Source: Isotricha intestinalis
Taxonomy: Eukaryota > Ciliophora > Litostomatea > Vestibuliferida > Isotrichidae
Reading direction: 5' to 3'
Length of the DNA stretch: 64,000 nucleotides
Assembly: GCA_023807065.1 (NCBI GenBank)
Contig: JAJJLU010003467.1
Location: forward strand, 41,800-105,799
The notes beneath the pieces are model-generated. The model did no database searches, was not told the DNA's origin, and saw nothing but the letters and a program-made list of their open reading frames with translations. Numbering within the stretch: the stretch's first letter is position 1; every line of letters begins with the position of its first letter. Positions 48,934 through 60,485 of the stretch are shown one piece after another. The position numbers and the translations under genes are program-made.

Positions 48934-49060
48934 ATGTTTTAATATATTTAGAAATTATATTATTTTTAAAGAATTAAAATTTTATTTATTTTTTTTTAAA
49001 CCAATCTTTGTTAAATAAAATAAAATATCTATTATAAAAAAAAAATAATTGAAAAATCAT

Positions 49061-50134
49061 CTAATTTAAAGTTATTAAATTTTCAATTTTTTCTAATTGA
49101 ACTTCAGATTCAATACTTTCAATAAATTTGATTAAATCTTTTTCTTTTTTCTTAGGTGCAAATCCTCTAAGAATAGGGACAACTCTAATATCATCAATTC
49201 CTTTATTATCAATTTTAAAAGAAGTATTAATTTCAAAATTAACATTATTAAAACCAGCTTCTTCTAATTCTCTATTAATTGTATAAATAACATTTGTTTT
49301 AATTTCATTATTTGCTTTTAACCACCAAGTATTTAAATTTTCATATTCATTATTATTTTCTTCATTTTGATATAGTAAAGTTTCTTCTAAATTATTTAAT
49401 TCATTTATATTGTTTAAACTTCTATTTTCATAAACTTGTCCTTTCTCATTTATTATTATTAATCTTGGTAATTTTAAACCATTAAATGCATTATCGCCTT
49501 CTGAAAAAAAATAATGTTCACTTAATATTCCATTTTCAATTAAACTTTTTTTTCTTTGTAAGAAATTATTAGTTTTACAAACAAAAATAATAGGAATTTT
49601 TTTAATTGTATCATTAATGTAATTAAAATCATTATCATTATCATAAATAAAAATAATACAATCAGATTGAGGTAAATTTATAGTAGTTTCATTACCTTCA
49701 ATATTATATAATTTAGGTGAATCAAATTTTTGTCCTTTACCTTGAGTCTCTTCAATTTTCCATGATTCATCTTCATCAATATCAAAAAAGGAATTTGTCA
49801 TTGACAAAGAAGAAAATAAATCATCTTTAAATTCTTCTAATGATGATAATGTATTATTTGGTATTTGACCATTGATTTCAAATTGTCTTTTTATTCCATC
49901 TATCGATGCTTTCTCTTTTAATTCTGATGTTATTGAATCATATAATGAATTTTTCATTTCTGATTCTATTATTTTAATTAGTTCTAATAAATTTTCTTGA
50001 TCCTTTTCTAGTAATAATTCTGTCTTTGGTGTTATGTTATTTTGTATATGCTCATAAAATTTTGGAGCATGCTTTTTTATAAAATTTTCAGGTATTGATA
50101 TTTCATTACATAATTTTAAAAGGTCAGTTAACAT
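49061..50134 (-). CDS. Hypothetical protein, possible thioredoxin-like fold
   Basis: 357 residues. The N-terminal 120 are helical and acidic (MLTDLLKLCNEISIPENF). Around 150-250, SDCIIFIYDNDNDFNYIN, KKIPIIFVCKTNNF, YFFSEGDNAFNGLKLPRL and IIINEKGQVYENRSL show the beta-alpha order and a Leu-Pro before a strand seen in thioredoxin-like domains. There is no CxxC. The C-terminal segment (IRVVPILRGFAPKKKEKDL) is unassigned. Fold call tentative, function unknown. Divergent from 50213-52630, 78 bp apart. Confidence 0.65.
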   Translation of the reverse strand: MLTDLLKLCNEISIPENFIKKHAPKFYEHIQNNITPKTELLLEKDQENLLELIKIIESEMKNSLYDSITSELKEKASIDGIKRQFEINGQIPNNTLSSLEEFKDDLFSSLSMTNSFFDIDEDESWKIEETQGKGQKFDSPKLYNIEGNETTINLPQSDCIIFIYDNDNDFNYINDTIKKIPIIFVCKTNNFLQRKKSLIENGILSEHYFFSEGDNAFNGLKLPRLIIINEKGQVYENRSLNNINELNNLEETLLYQNEENNNEYENLNTWWLKANNEIKTNVIYTINRELEEAGFNNVNFEINTSFKIDNKGIDDIRVVPILRGFAPKKKEKDLIKFIESIESEVQLEKIENLITLN

Positions 50135-50212
50135 TTTTTTTTTTATTTTAAATATTTTTTAATATTTTAGTTTATTTTTCAAATATTTTTTCTATTTGAA
50201 ATTCTAATTAAA

Positions 50213-52630
50213 ATGTCTTTCTTTAAAAAATATAAGACTGAAGGTGATGAATTAAAGAAAAAAAAGTTAAAACCTATCAATATATTATTTCATAAAGATA
50301 AAAATATTTCAATTGGAATAGAAAAAAAAACTAAAGAAGTTTTATTGGAACGCCATAATTATAATGATTTTTTTCAAAATATAAATAAAATACAAAATAT
50401 TAAACTTATAGACCATTTTTCTAAATTTAAATCTAGAAATTTGAAAATAATAAAACCTTCTTTGATTTCCGATTTTCATTTCCCAGATATTAGAATTAAA
50501 AGATATAATTCAAATTCTAATGTAAATGAAAGTAATTACTACAATAATTTATATGGAAATGAAAAAAAAACAACAGAATCCATTGAGAAAATATATGATT
50601 CTTTAAAAAATAATGATTTATCCCCGAAAAAAGAAAAAAAAAATTTATATTATTTTAAAAATTCAAATAGTCAAAAAACAATTAAAGATAATTCTTTAAT
50701 TATTTCAGAAACTATTTTAAAGAATGATTCTTTTGATTTAGAATATGATGAAAGAATGATATTTTCAAGAATGAATAAAAATTTGAAAGCTCATTATAGA
50801 CAATTTATTCTTGAAAGAATAAATTATTTGAAAAAACATGAAAATAATAATTTAACTCATTCTCTTACAAGAAAATATGAAGAAAAAGAAAATAATTTTA
50901 TTTTAAAGTTAAAAAGCTTAGAAATAGTTTTTGAAAATATTGAAACAAAAAAAGTGAAAAAATTAAATTTTCCTTTTAGTTATTTACCTATTTTTTATTA
51001 TAATCACTTTCAATATTTTAGATATATTCTTTTATCATTAATTCAATTTTCAGATGATTTCGAAAATATATCATATGATGAAAAAAGAATGATTCAATTT
51101 ATAAAACATTCAAGTTTATTTAAAGAAAAATCAAATATAGGTAATTTATCAACTTTAATTCATTTAAATTTATATTCAAGAACATTATATAATAATGATA
51201 ATAAATATGAAAAAGAAATTAATATGAAAGGAAATTTATATGTTTTTTTATGGAACACTCCAAAATATATTTTTAAAGTTCAAATTAGACTTCCTTTAAT
51301 TGAAGCTATTTTTTTAAATATTAATAAAGTTGTTGAACATCATGCTAATATGGATATGATATGTTTTTTACTTGAAAATAATTTTATGAATTGGACTTAT
51401 TATATTACAAATTATTTTGTTTCTTTTAAATCATTTAGATTATATTATGAAGAAAATTTATCAAAAAGAAAAAGAGATTTTTTCACCAATAGAGTTAGAG
51501 AAGTTTATAGAATTACTCCTTTAAAAATAGTAAATTTTATTGATTCATTAAATAATAAAAAGTTTTTTTTATATTTTGATACAAATAAAGATTTACAATC
51601 TTTAATTAAAATTATTCATGGATTTAAACTTGAAATTTTTCATTTTCAAAAATTTTTTGATTTTGTTTTTTCATTTAATCAAATGAAAATATTATCAATA
51701 ATTGCAAAATATGAAAATTTAAGACTTTTTTTTCTTAAAATAATAAAAGAAAATAAACTTAATTTTACAATTACAATTGATAATAATTTTTTTACACTTT
51801 TTGATGAAAAAGAATTTAAAAACATTTATCATTTTAAAGGAAGAGGAATATATCATAAAAAAACATTTAATAGACAATTATCAAGTAAAGAATTGGGAAC
51901 AAAAAGAAAAAAAAAAAAAGAGAATTTAAAAAAAATATTTAATTTTGAAAATTCTTTTGAAGAAGATTTATCATTTGAAAGAAATAAAGCAAATGTTATT
52001 GAAAATGAAAATTCAAATAAAACTTATAGAAAAATAAGTTTTTTAGATTTTATAAAATCAGAAGAAAAAACAAATGATAATCAAAGAAAAAATGAAAAGA
52101 AAGAAACAATAAATAAAAGAAGAAATAAAAGAAATTTAACAGTAAATCTAAAATGTCATAATTTAAATTTAAAAAATCATTTAAAATTAAATACTTTTAC
52201 AAAATATTCTCTTTATTATAAAGATAAAAAAGAGAAAATAAAAATTCCAATTGAAGAAAAAGAACAATTTGAAGATTTAAAAGAACAAAAAATTTTTATT
52301 TATAATCCGTTTGTAGAAAATTATATAATATTAAATAATAATATTCAAACAAATACAACAAGAAATATAAAATATGAAATAAAAATTACAAATTTTAAAG
52401 CTTTAGTTGATATGCCTAAATATTTAATACCAAAATTTTTAAATGATAATCCTAATTTTATAAATAAAAAAGAGAATTTTGGAGAATTTGAAGAAGAAAA
52501 TATAGATTATACTATAAATAAATATCTTGTTAGTCCAAAAAAAAAAAAAATGAAAATTAATGAATTTAGAAAATCTGCTTCTAATAAACGTTTAATTCAA
52601 ATTTTTAAAAATCCAACAGAAAATAAATAA
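50213..52630 (+). CDS. Large hypothetical protein
   Basis: 805 residues. After a basic leader (MSFFKKYKTEGDELKKKKLK), residues about 190-530 are rich in aromatic residues and look folded: MNKNLKAHYRQFILERIN, NFPFSYLPIFYYNHFQYF, YVFLWNTPKYIFKVQIRLP, then VREVYRITPLKIVNFIDS. There is no clear transmembrane helix. The last 260 residues are Lys/Glu/Asn-rich. No known family recognised. Repeated tightly spaced Phe/Tyr with Lys suggest a helical scaffold. Confidence 0.75.
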   Translation: MSFFKKYKTEGDELKKKKLKPINILFHKDKNISIGIEKKTKEVLLERHNYNDFFQNINKIQNIKLIDHFSKFKSRNLKIIKPSLISDFHFPDIRIKRYNSNSNVNESNYYNNLYGNEKKTTESIEKIYDSLKNNDLSPKKEKKNLYYFKNSNSQKTIKDNSLIISETILKNDSFDLEYDERMIFSRMNKNLKAHYRQFILERINYLKKHENNNLTHSLTRKYEEKENNFILKLKSLEIVFENIETKKVKKLNFPFSYLPIFYYNHFQYFRYILLSLIQFSDDFENISYDEKRMIQFIKHSSLFKEKSNIGNLSTLIHLNLYSRTLYNNDNKYEKEINMKGNLYVFLWNTPKYIFKVQIRLPLIEAIFLNINKVVEHHANMDMICFLLENNFMNWTYYITNYFVSFKSFRLYYEENLSKRKRDFFTNRVREVYRITPLKIVNFIDSLNNKKFFLYFDTNKDLQSLIKIIHGFKLEIFHFQKFFDFVFSFNQMKILSIIAKYENLRLFFLKIIKENKLNFTITIDNNFFTLFDEKEFKNIYHFKGRGIYHKKTFNRQLSSKELGTKRKKKKENLKKIFNFENSFEEDLSFERNKANVIENENSNKTYRKISFLDFIKSEEKTNDNQRKNEKKETINKRRNKRNLTVNLKCHNLNLKNHLKLNTFTKYSLYYKDKKEKIKIPIEEKEQFEDLKEQKIFIYNPFVENYIILNNNIQTNTTRNIKYEIKITNFKALVDMPKYLIPKFLNDNPNFINKKENFGEFEEENIDYTINKYLVSPKKKKMKINEFRKSASNKRLIQIFKNPTENK

Positions 52631-52739
52631 TATTTGATAAATAATTATATTTTATACATATATTTTTAAAAATATCTTTTTACAAATCAAACTTATTTTA
52701 TTTATTTATTAATTTTTGTTTTAAATTTTTTTGAACATT

Positions 52740-55007
52740 TTATTCTAAATCATCTTCAACTTGTTGTTCAGTCATTGAATTATCATTACCAGCATTTCTT
52801 CTTTGCATAATCACAGAATCAATTTTTTTTTTCATTTCTTTCATTTGTTTAATTGTTTTTATTGTTTTCAAAGCATTATTTTTTAAAGCTTTAGAAGCTT
52901 GTTCACTAGTATCAAAAAATAAAGGATGAAAATATTCTTTAAATTCATCTTGAGAAACTTGATATCTTTGTAATTCATTTGCAAAAAATTCATCGTAATT
53001 TATACTTGATGGATTATTTTTTGATTTTTGATCTTCGAATAATTTTTCTATTTTTAAATTACTATTTAAATTCATTTTTTCCATATTTTCACATTCTTTT
53101 GAATGCTCATTATATATTTTATTCATTGTTTCCATTACTAAATTCTTATTTGCTTTTGCTAATTCTCCAAAAGATTTTGGCTTTTTTTCAATTAAATCAA
53201 ACATTAATTTTGTGTTTTGAATACATTTTTTTAAATATTTTATCATTATTACTTGAGTATCAGTATATCCTAAAAAACTTGTATTCATTTTTTGTAAAAT
53301 ATTAACTTCACTTTTTATTTCTTTTATAACTAAATCAATTCTTTCTGCAATATCAAATAATTGATCTTTAGTTGGTATAATATCAAAAGATTTTATTTTC
53401 TCTGATAAAATTTTATTGTCATCAATAACAGATATAATGCATCTTTTTTCATAATTAAATGCCATTTCATATTCTTTTTCTTTAATAATATTCCTTTTAT
53501 ATTGTCTACTAACAGAAATCATTTTTAATCCATGATAAATAATATTTGAATGAATATCTTTTAATTGATTTCTTATTTTTAATCTTGTAATTAATTTATA
53601 TGCTTTTTGTTCATTTTCAGTTAGAATACTTTTTTGAGTTAAAAAAATCATCATCATACTTACAAAATAAATTCCAACAATACAAGCAAAAATAATTAAA
53701 AATCTTCCAAAATGTGTTTTTGGGAAAAAATCTCCATATCCAACAGTAGTCATTGAAACAAATACACACCAAATTGCATTCCATCTATAATGCCAATTTT
53801 GTAATATTATTTTTTGACTTTCCCAATAATGAAGTTCAAAAATTCTTATACATAAAGCAAAACTAATACAAGATAAAAAAAATAGAAAAATTAAAGCAAT
53901 AAAAGGATTATTTTTTTGATATGCTTTCATAGTAAATAATAAATTTGTTGATAAATAAAATTTATCTAAAATTTTTTCAGAAATCATTGAATCCCAAATT
54001 GAGAAAGCATTTATAAATTGAAAAATATATAAAAATCTATAAACTGAAAAAGCACTTAAAAGAGAAGAGAAAGGTAAAACTAAAATACAATCTAATTGAC
54101 TGAAAATAAGAACTTTATTTAATGTTGGATATTGAAAAATTAATAAAAATAAACCTTCTATAAATAAATATAAACAAAATCTACTTTTATAAAAAGGAAT
54201 TCCTGATTCTTTTATTATTTTATCCTCTCTGTAAAAAGATAAATATCTTGACCCAACTAAAAATAATCCTCCACATAAAGTTAATGATAAAATAATATAT
54301 CTAAATGATTTTTCATTTTCTCCTATTTTTAAAGAAATTTTTATTTTTTTATAATCTGTTAATGAATCATTAAAATCATAAGTGTTTTCATTAATAGAAA
54401 ATGTATTTAATATATCAAAATTGTTAATTGAAGTATATGTCAAATTATGATTCATATAATGAGTTAATATTGTTGGTAATAAATTTCCATTGTATTCTAA
54501 ATTTAAAGTTAAATTTACATTATTTTCTGAAAAAATTTGTTCCCAAGTTATATCTGGATTTCTATAAAGATTATTAATTACTATTGAACCCACTACTCTT
54601 TTATACACATTTAATTCTGAATAATTTTCATTTTCTATCTGACAAAAAATTTCTGAAACTATTATTATTATAGATGATATTATATCAAGAATATGAATGT
54701 ACTTTTTTAACAATTCAATTTTTTTTTGCTTAGTTTTCACTCTTTTTAAATCAATATCACCTATTTGACTAGTTTTTAATTTTGAAGAAATAAAACTTAA
54801 AGAACTTGTATGTGATGTACCTTCCTCTGAAATTTCACTTGTTAAATTTGATAAATTATAATTATCTTTCATATTTAATTCTTTAGATTTAAATCTATTT
54901 TTTAAATCTATTTCCATTCCATCAAAATCCTTTTGTAATGTTTGTCCTTGTGGATTTTTATTTAATTCTTCAAGATATGGATTATTTCTTGATAAAAGTA
55001 AATACAT
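52740..55007 (-). CDS. Potassium channel, SK/calcium-activated type
   Basis: 755 residues. Six hydrophobic segments lie between about 103 and 455. The pore loop WCVFVSMTTVGYGDFFP has the TVGYGD selectivity filter at 421-426, followed by the last helix (RFLIIFACIVGIYFVSMMMI). There is no Arg/Lys-rich voltage-sensor helix, which suits SK-type rather than voltage-gated channels. After S6 come helical cytoplasmic regions (YKLITRLKIRNQLKDI ...) where SK channels carry the calmodulin-binding domain. A long S1-S2-like loop (about 120-235) is unusual. Expected in the plasma or ciliary membrane. Confidence 0.85.
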   Translation of the reverse strand: MYLLLSRNNPYLEELNKNPQGQTLQKDFDGMEIDLKNRFKSKELNMKDNYNLSNLTSEISEEGTSHTSSLSFISSKLKTSQIGDIDLKRVKTKQKKIELLKKYIHILDIISSIIIIVSEIFCQIENENYSELNVYKRVVGSIVINNLYRNPDITWEQIFSENNVNLTLNLEYNGNLLPTILTHYMNHNLTYTSINNFDILNTFSINENTYDFNDSLTDYKKIKISLKIGENEKSFRYIILSLTLCGGLFLVGSRYLSFYREDKIIKESGIPFYKSRFCLYLFIEGLFLLIFQYPTLNKVLIFSQLDCILVLPFSSLLSAFSVYRFLYIFQFINAFSIWDSMISEKILDKFYLSTNLLFTMKAYQKNNPFIALIFLFFLSCISFALCIRIFELHYWESQKIILQNWHYRWNAIWCVFVSMTTVGYGDFFPKTHFGRFLIIFACIVGIYFVSMMMIFLTQKSILTENEQKAYKLITRLKIRNQLKDIHSNIIYHGLKMISVSRQYKRNIIKEKEYEMAFNYEKRCIISVIDDNKILSEKIKSFDIIPTKDQLFDIAERIDLVIKEIKSEVNILQKMNTSFLGYTDTQVIMIKYLKKCIQNTKLMFDLIEKKPKSFGELAKANKNLVMETMNKIYNEHSKECENMEKMNLNSNLKIEKLFEDQKSKNNPSSINYDEFFANELQRYQVSQDEFKEYFHPLFFDTSEQASKALKNNALKTIKTIKQMKEMKKKIDSVIMQRRNAGNDNSMTEQQVEDDLE

Positions 55008-55109
55008 TTTATTTATTTAAATTTTAATTAAAAATTTTAATCGGAGAGAAAAAGAAAATATATTAATTTTTTTTAAAAACAAATTCTATACATAAAAAAA
55101 TAATAAAAA

Positions 55110-58100
55110 TTAGAATATGGAAGATTCAAGTTTTAAGGCATCTTTATATAAAGTTTCATCTTCCATTAAATATTTTACAGGGATAATTCCAATAAAATTT
55201 AAAAAGGAATTAAATACAGTTCTACTTGAATAAACAAAATACAACATAATGAAGAATAAAAGAAAACTTCCAATCACATAAATAAAGCAAATCATTTTGA
55301 AAGTTTTCTTCATGGTTTTTAAGTTAGTTTCTCTGAAACTTTTAAAAATTTCAACAGTTTTCATATAAGCTTTAAACAAATAAAATTCAATGAATAATTC
55401 ATATTGACTAAAAGCAGAAGAATTATCAATTAATGATTCAAAAGTTTTTTCATTATTATTAAGACTATTTAATTCATCAATAACAGTATTTAAAATAACA
55501 CTCATTTGAGTAATTGATTGTTCCATTCCTTTTAATAAAATACTTTGCCAGAAAGTAGAGCAATTACCATAAGCATTTTCATCATCTTTAAATAAAACAG
55601 CACAAGCATCTGAATTATATAAATTATTTAAATCAGTTGCACTATCAGAAATTCTTTTCATATCATTTACTAAAGGCATTAATAAATTACCTAATTTTGG
55701 TGTTGTTATATCTGCTGCTGAAGGAACAGTCATTTCAAATTTTACTGTTGCATTTACACATTCTTCAGTATCACATTCTATTCCATTTATTGTTATACTT
55801 TCTCCTTTGTTACTGTCGTTTCTTAAAAATTCCAATGCATTTTTTATATTTGATAATAATTCTTCATATGGATCTAATTGAGTTTTTAATGAAAGGAATA
55901 TATCAAATGATGATTTATATATTCCTTCTACTTGATTTGTTGATGAATCAAAGGATAAGTAATCCTTTTTCTTTTTCGATTCTATTAACATAAATACTAA
56001 ATAATATGACATTGATACTACAATTATTGCCATTACTTTTAATATGTAAAATAAATTCCATCTAAAAAAATATTTAGACATTATTTTCTTCTTTTTATTT
56101 CTTGCTTGTTGAAGTTTGTTTTGTTTTCCTCCTTTTTTTCCACGAATTTTCTTATCACTTTTATCATCTTTCCTATTTTTTTTATTTTTTTTATCTTTAT
56201 CATCATCATCATCTTTTTTTGATTTTTTAGAACCTATTTCAATATCTAATTCTCCACCTCCTTTTTCTTCATCATCTCCTGTATCATTTCTCAATTTCTT
56301 TTTTAAATCATCTAATATTTTTAAATAGGCATCAAAATTTAAAGAATGAAATTTAATTAATTTTTCAAGGAAATATTTCTCCATTTCATTTATTTTATAT
56401 ACTAAATAAGTATATCCTACAGTTAATAATATAAAAACAATTATAGCCAATATCAATGAAATTGGGAATAAATTAAAATTATTTTTTATTTTTTTACTTC
56501 TTTCTTCTTCATCATAACCAATAATAGTTTCATCATTAATATAATCTAAACTTTGAATTAATATATTATCAGAATTAACATCATAAACATTATTAATATC
56601 TGCATAATATCTATTTAAATTAGCATTTAATTTTAAACCATTTGCAACTAATAAATTTAATAAATTATCAGTATCTATTGTTAAAGAATCTGTGGTAGAT
56701 AAATTAAAAAGAGTTAATTCAATTGTTTTCATTTTTCCTAAAATATTTTTAAAATCTTTATAAAAATAAGAAGAATTTTCTTTTTGCTCTTTAATATCTG
56801 CAATACATTCTGCCAATAAACCAGCATAAAAATTAGTGCAATTTCCTCCATTAATTATACAAAAAGTATCATCAATAAATTTATCTTTTTTCCATTTTAA
56901 ATTTAAAGTGGAAAGATATACACAAGAAACAGCAATCTTTGAATGGTTGAAATATAAATTTTCACTTAAATATTCTGTTAAATCAGAAAAATTAGATAAA
57001 GTTCTTATTAACTTTAATAACATAAATCCAATAGTAGTAACTCCAAATACTAGACATAAATATTTCATTAATTTAATACTTGAAATTTCTCTTTTTTCTA
57101 AAATTCCATTTTTTAATTTATTAAAACCAGCTGAATCAACACTTGATCTTGTCATACTTGAGGAAGCAATAGATGGTCCAGTATATTCATTATTTTTCAT
57201 TAAATCATCTTCAGGTGGACCATGAGTTTTCATATTATTTGAATTGGATTTTTCTTCATCATCTTTTTCTTGAATTTCATCATTTTCTTCATGTTCTATA
57301 TTATCACCATTATTACCACTATTTGATACTTTTAATTTAATTTGCTTCCCATTTTTTTCATCTCCTCCTTCACTTATTAAATCTTCTTTTTTCATTACCC
57401 CACCACTTCCGTTTAAACTTGAAGGAGCTTTTGAATTTTCATTTAAAGCAATTAAATCATTAGTTATATAAACTCTATGGTAATAATATTTATTCTCTAA
57501 AAATGTCTTTGTTATTATCTTATAAAATACACTAAATGGTTTTGGATATTTTGAACTTATATCACGAACTAAATCATCATATTCTGATACAACATTATTT
57601 TTTATATCATCTTCATCTCTTAATTTTCCTTTTTGTTTTATTTTATCTAAAACATTATCTACTTTATTATCTAATTCTTTCCATACTGCTACTGGATATA
57701 AATTTCCTTTTAAATCTATTTCACTTTTTGGAATTGTAAATTTATTTTCTTGATATTCTAACTGTAATAAAATTTCTGGAAGAACTAATGAAATATGATG
57801 ACCATATAATCCTTGAGTTAAACCATAATTATTATTCATAGTAAATGATGCTCCTCCTTGAGTCATTTCTGTAAAACCATTTATTTTAAAATCTTTATCT
57901 AAAATTAATATAAAATTATGATCTTGGACTTTTGTTATATATGCAGTATAAATTAAACCATAACTTAAATTTGGTATACATTTCACAAATAATTTTATAT
58001 TAAAAATTCCTCCATTCTTCCCTTTTAATAACATATCTCTTTGAATTTTAAAAGTATAATTTAAATTTGAAAATTTAATAGCTTCTTCAATTAAATCTTT

Positions 58101-60125
58101 ATGAAAAGATTGAATAACATTTGGTAATAAATCATCAATTGTCATATTTAAAATTTCTTTTCCGCTGAATAAAAATAGATCAGGGAAATTTGGTGTTGTA
58201 TATAAAATTTTTCCTAAATTTTGGTATCCATCAACTAATAAAATTGAAGATAAATCTTGAATAAACATTGAATGATAAATATTATTTCTTTCAGATAATT
58301 TATTTGTTTTTAAAGTTGAATATTTTTTAGCTTCTGTTCTTGCTAAAATATCATCTTGTAATATTGTTTCTAAATATAACATATAATCTTTTTCACTTTC
58401 ATCACTAAATGGATTTAGTTCTACTAATTTTTCCCATAATTTTAATATTTCTTTTCTTAATTTTAAAATGTCCTCTCCTAATTTTAAAAAATTTTCAGTT
58501 GTTTTTGGTGTACTTACATTATTTTTTAAAATATCAAAATATTCAATTTGATTACAAGCTGCATCATAAATTTTAATTTTAAATAAATCCATATAAATAT
58601 TATATAATATAACACTACCTATTTGAACATGTTTAATTGATTCTTTATTATTACTTTTAGATAATTTATTTACCATATGTTCTTTTATTTCTTCCATTAG
58701 AATATATTTAAAATATAAATGTTTATGACTATTTACTTTTAATTTAGAACATAATGATATTGTAAAAGTTGGATTTTTAATTTTATTCATGAGAAAATAG
58801 CACATATTTAAAACAATATCATTTTTCAAAAATGATTTATCTAGATGATGATCATAAACTATAAATATTATTGAAAGTATTGGAAGAGCATTTGCAGAAT
58901 TAAATTTTTTTCTTAAATGGTCGTTTTGACCTAATTTAATAAATTTCTCATTTAATTCAGGAGAATTAGATACATATTCTTCAAATCTTTTAATAATCCC
59001 AACTAATAAAGTTTTAGCTTTAACACTTCTTATATTCATTAAATTAAATAAAGTAATATTAAACATTTCTATTTCTTTTAAACTTTTTGCTTCAAAAATA
59101 TTTAAATCAGTTAATAAATATTCTTTTCTAAATTCATTCATAAAAAATAAAGTACAACCTAAAATAATCCAACCTGTTAAATGAAAAATTGTAGTATCAT
59201 TAATGTTAAAAACAGATTTAATTGTAATCACAAAAGAAAACCATGTAACAAAAACCCATCCAAATTGAATCATTTTATTCATTTTATCATCGATATATAA
59301 AACAAATCGGTAAACATAAAATGAAAAAAATAAAGAATTAAAGAATACATAACCTTGAAGAAAAATTCTATAAACTTTTTTATTTTCAAGATGAAATTTG
59401 ATAAAATAGGCAATTAAAAACATTATAATTTTAGAAATATTAACATATATTTCATAATTACAATTAATTCTAGCACAAACTTTACTTTCATTTATTGAGC
59501 CAATTTCATTATAATAAATTGATAAAAAAATAGAAGAAATTAAATAAAAAATTAAATTAATTATAGAAATAACTGTAATTATAAAATGAAAAATATCTGA
59601 ATAACATTTAACATTTAAATATTTATGAATTCCTTTATCACAATCTGTTGCCATAAGAGAAATCTGAACTATTGGTCCTATTAAATATTTCATTAAAACT
59701 ATAATAATTAGATTTAAAATTGTAATTGGAAATTTAATATAAAATCTTCCTATTTTAATTGAAATAATTAAGTAAACTAGACAAATTAATATAATAATCG
59801 TCAAACCAGATGTACATAATAAAGCTAATTTATATGATTTTTTATCTGTTACTATTTCTTGAATGAAAATTACTTTTGAAATATATTGTAAAATATTTAC
59901 TGCATTATCATCTGTTTTCTTTTCAATATTTACAATTGTAATCATCATAACTTGAACAAAGAAAAAAAATTTCATTATAATAAAGAAAAAAATAGAAAAA
60001 TCTTTATAACTTATTAGAACTTTCATTAAATTAAAAAATTTTATTAATTTCTTCTTTGTATATACTTCTAGAAGTTGCATTGAATCACCGAAATCTATCC
60101 AATTTATAATATTTGATTCTATCAT
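55110..60125 (-). CDS. Giant TmcB-like multipass membrane protein with PAS-like domain
   Basis: 1671 residues. About eight transmembrane helices in the first 340 residues (FFIIMKFFFFVQVMMI ... GWIILGCTLFFMNEFRKE) lead into a cytoplasmic helical region (about 360-640). A PAS-like domain follows (about 645-780, SSILLVDGYQNLGKILYTTP to LILDKDFKINGFTEMTQGG). After an acidic linker come four more helices (about 1030, 1240, 1360, 1620). Between the second and third is an Asp/Lys-rich loop, and between the others are luminal domains with Cys. This is the layout of the TmcB/TmcC-like family greatly expanded in ciliates; role unproven, presumably sensory. Confidence 0.85.
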   Translation of the reverse strand: MIESNIINWIDFGDSMQLLEVYTKKKLIKFFNLMKVLISYKDFSIFFFIIMKFFFFVQVMMITIVNIEKKTDDNAVNILQYISKVIFIQEIVTDKKSYKLALLCTSGLTIIILICLVYLIISIKIGRFYIKFPITILNLIIIVLMKYLIGPIVQISLMATDCDKGIHKYLNVKCYSDIFHFIITVISIINLIFYLISSIFLSIYYNEIGSINESKVCARINCNYEIYVNISKIIMFLIAYFIKFHLENKKVYRIFLQGYVFFNSLFFSFYVYRFVLYIDDKMNKMIQFGWVFVTWFSFVITIKSVFNINDTTIFHLTGWIILGCTLFFMNEFRKEYLLTDLNIFEAKSLKEIEMFNITLFNLMNIRSVKAKTLLVGIIKRFEEYVSNSPELNEKFIKLGQNDHLRKKFNSANALPILSIIFIVYDHHLDKSFLKNDIVLNMCYFLMNKIKNPTFTISLCSKLKVNSHKHLYFKYILMEEIKEHMVNKLSKSNNKESIKHVQIGSVILYNIYMDLFKIKIYDAACNQIEYFDILKNNVSTPKTTENFLKLGEDILKLRKEILKLWEKLVELNPFSDESEKDYMLYLETILQDDILARTEAKKYSTLKTNKLSERNNIYHSMFIQDLSSILLVDGYQNLGKILYTTPNFPDLFLFSGKEILNMTIDDLLPNVIQSFHKDLIEEAIKFSNLNYTFKIQRDMLLKGKNGGIFNIKLFVKCIPNLSYGLIYTAYITKVQDHNFILILDKDFKINGFTEMTQGGASFTMNNNYGLTQGLYGHHISLVLPEILLQLEYQENKFTIPKSEIDLKGNLYPVAVWKELDNKVDNVLDKIKQKGKLRDEDDIKNNVVSEYDDLVRDISSKYPKPFSVFYKIITKTFLENKYYYHRVYITNDLIALNENSKAPSSLNGSGGVMKKEDLISEGGDEKNGKQIKLKVSNSGNNGDNIEHEENDEIQEKDDEEKSNSNNMKTHGPPEDDLMKNNEYTGPSIASSSMTRSSVDSAGFNKLKNGILEKREISSIKLMKYLCLVFGVTTIGFMLLKLIRTLSNFSDLTEYLSENLYFNHSKIAVSCVYLSTLNLKWKKDKFIDDTFCIINGGNCTNFYAGLLAECIADIKEQKENSSYFYKDFKNILGKMKTIELTLFNLSTTDSLTIDTDNLLNLLVANGLKLNANLNRYYADINNVYDVNSDNILIQSLDYINDETIIGYDEEERSKKIKNNFNLFPISLILAIIVFILLTVGYTYLVYKINEMEKYFLEKLIKFHSLNFDAYLKILDDLKKKLRNDTGDDEEKGGGELDIEIGSKKSKKDDDDDKDKKNKKNRKDDKSDKKIRGKKGGKQNKLQQARNKKKKIMSKYFFRWNLFYILKVMAIIVVSMSYYLVFMLIESKKKKDYLSFDSSTNQVEGIYKSSFDIFLSLKTQLDPYEELLSNIKNALEFLRNDSNKGESITINGIECDTEECVNATVKFEMTVPSAADITTPKLGNLLMPLVNDMKRISDSATDLNNLYNSDACAVLFKDDENAYGNCSTFWQSILLKGMEQSITQMSVILNTVIDELNSLNNNEKTFESLIDNSSAFSQYELFIEFYLFKAYMKTVEIFKSFRETNLKTMKKTFKMICFIYVIGSFLLFFIMLYFVYSSRTVFNSFLNFIGIIPVKYLMEDETLYKDALKLESSIF

Positions 60126-60485
60126 TTTTTTATTTTATTAAGTTTTTTGAAATAAAAATAAAACATATTTTTGTTAAATATTATTGAAACAATTATTAAT
60201 TTTTTATGGGAAATAGAAATAAAACTTAATAATATAGAATAGAGATTTTAAAAAAATAATATAAGAACAAATAAAGGATTAAAAAATATTCCAACAAAAG
60301 AAAAACATTCTGAAGATATAATAAATGCTAAAGAAAATAAAAAAGAAAAAATAATAAATTTAATTTTTTGTAATCATATTAAAAAAAAGAAAAATATAAT
60401 CGAATTCAAATTTTAAATTGTTTCAAACAAAAAGAAGAATCAGTTTTTATAGGAATAGATAATTGAAAAAAATTAAAAGAAAAAA
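60126..60485. other. Leader of decayed gene / intergenic
   Basis: 360 bp upstream of the recognisable pseudogene. Stretches such as 60270-60400 look like decayed Lys/Asn-rich coding sequence with frequent stops in all frames; no intact gene. It also holds the promoter of the minus-strand TmcB-like gene. Confidence 0.45.
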
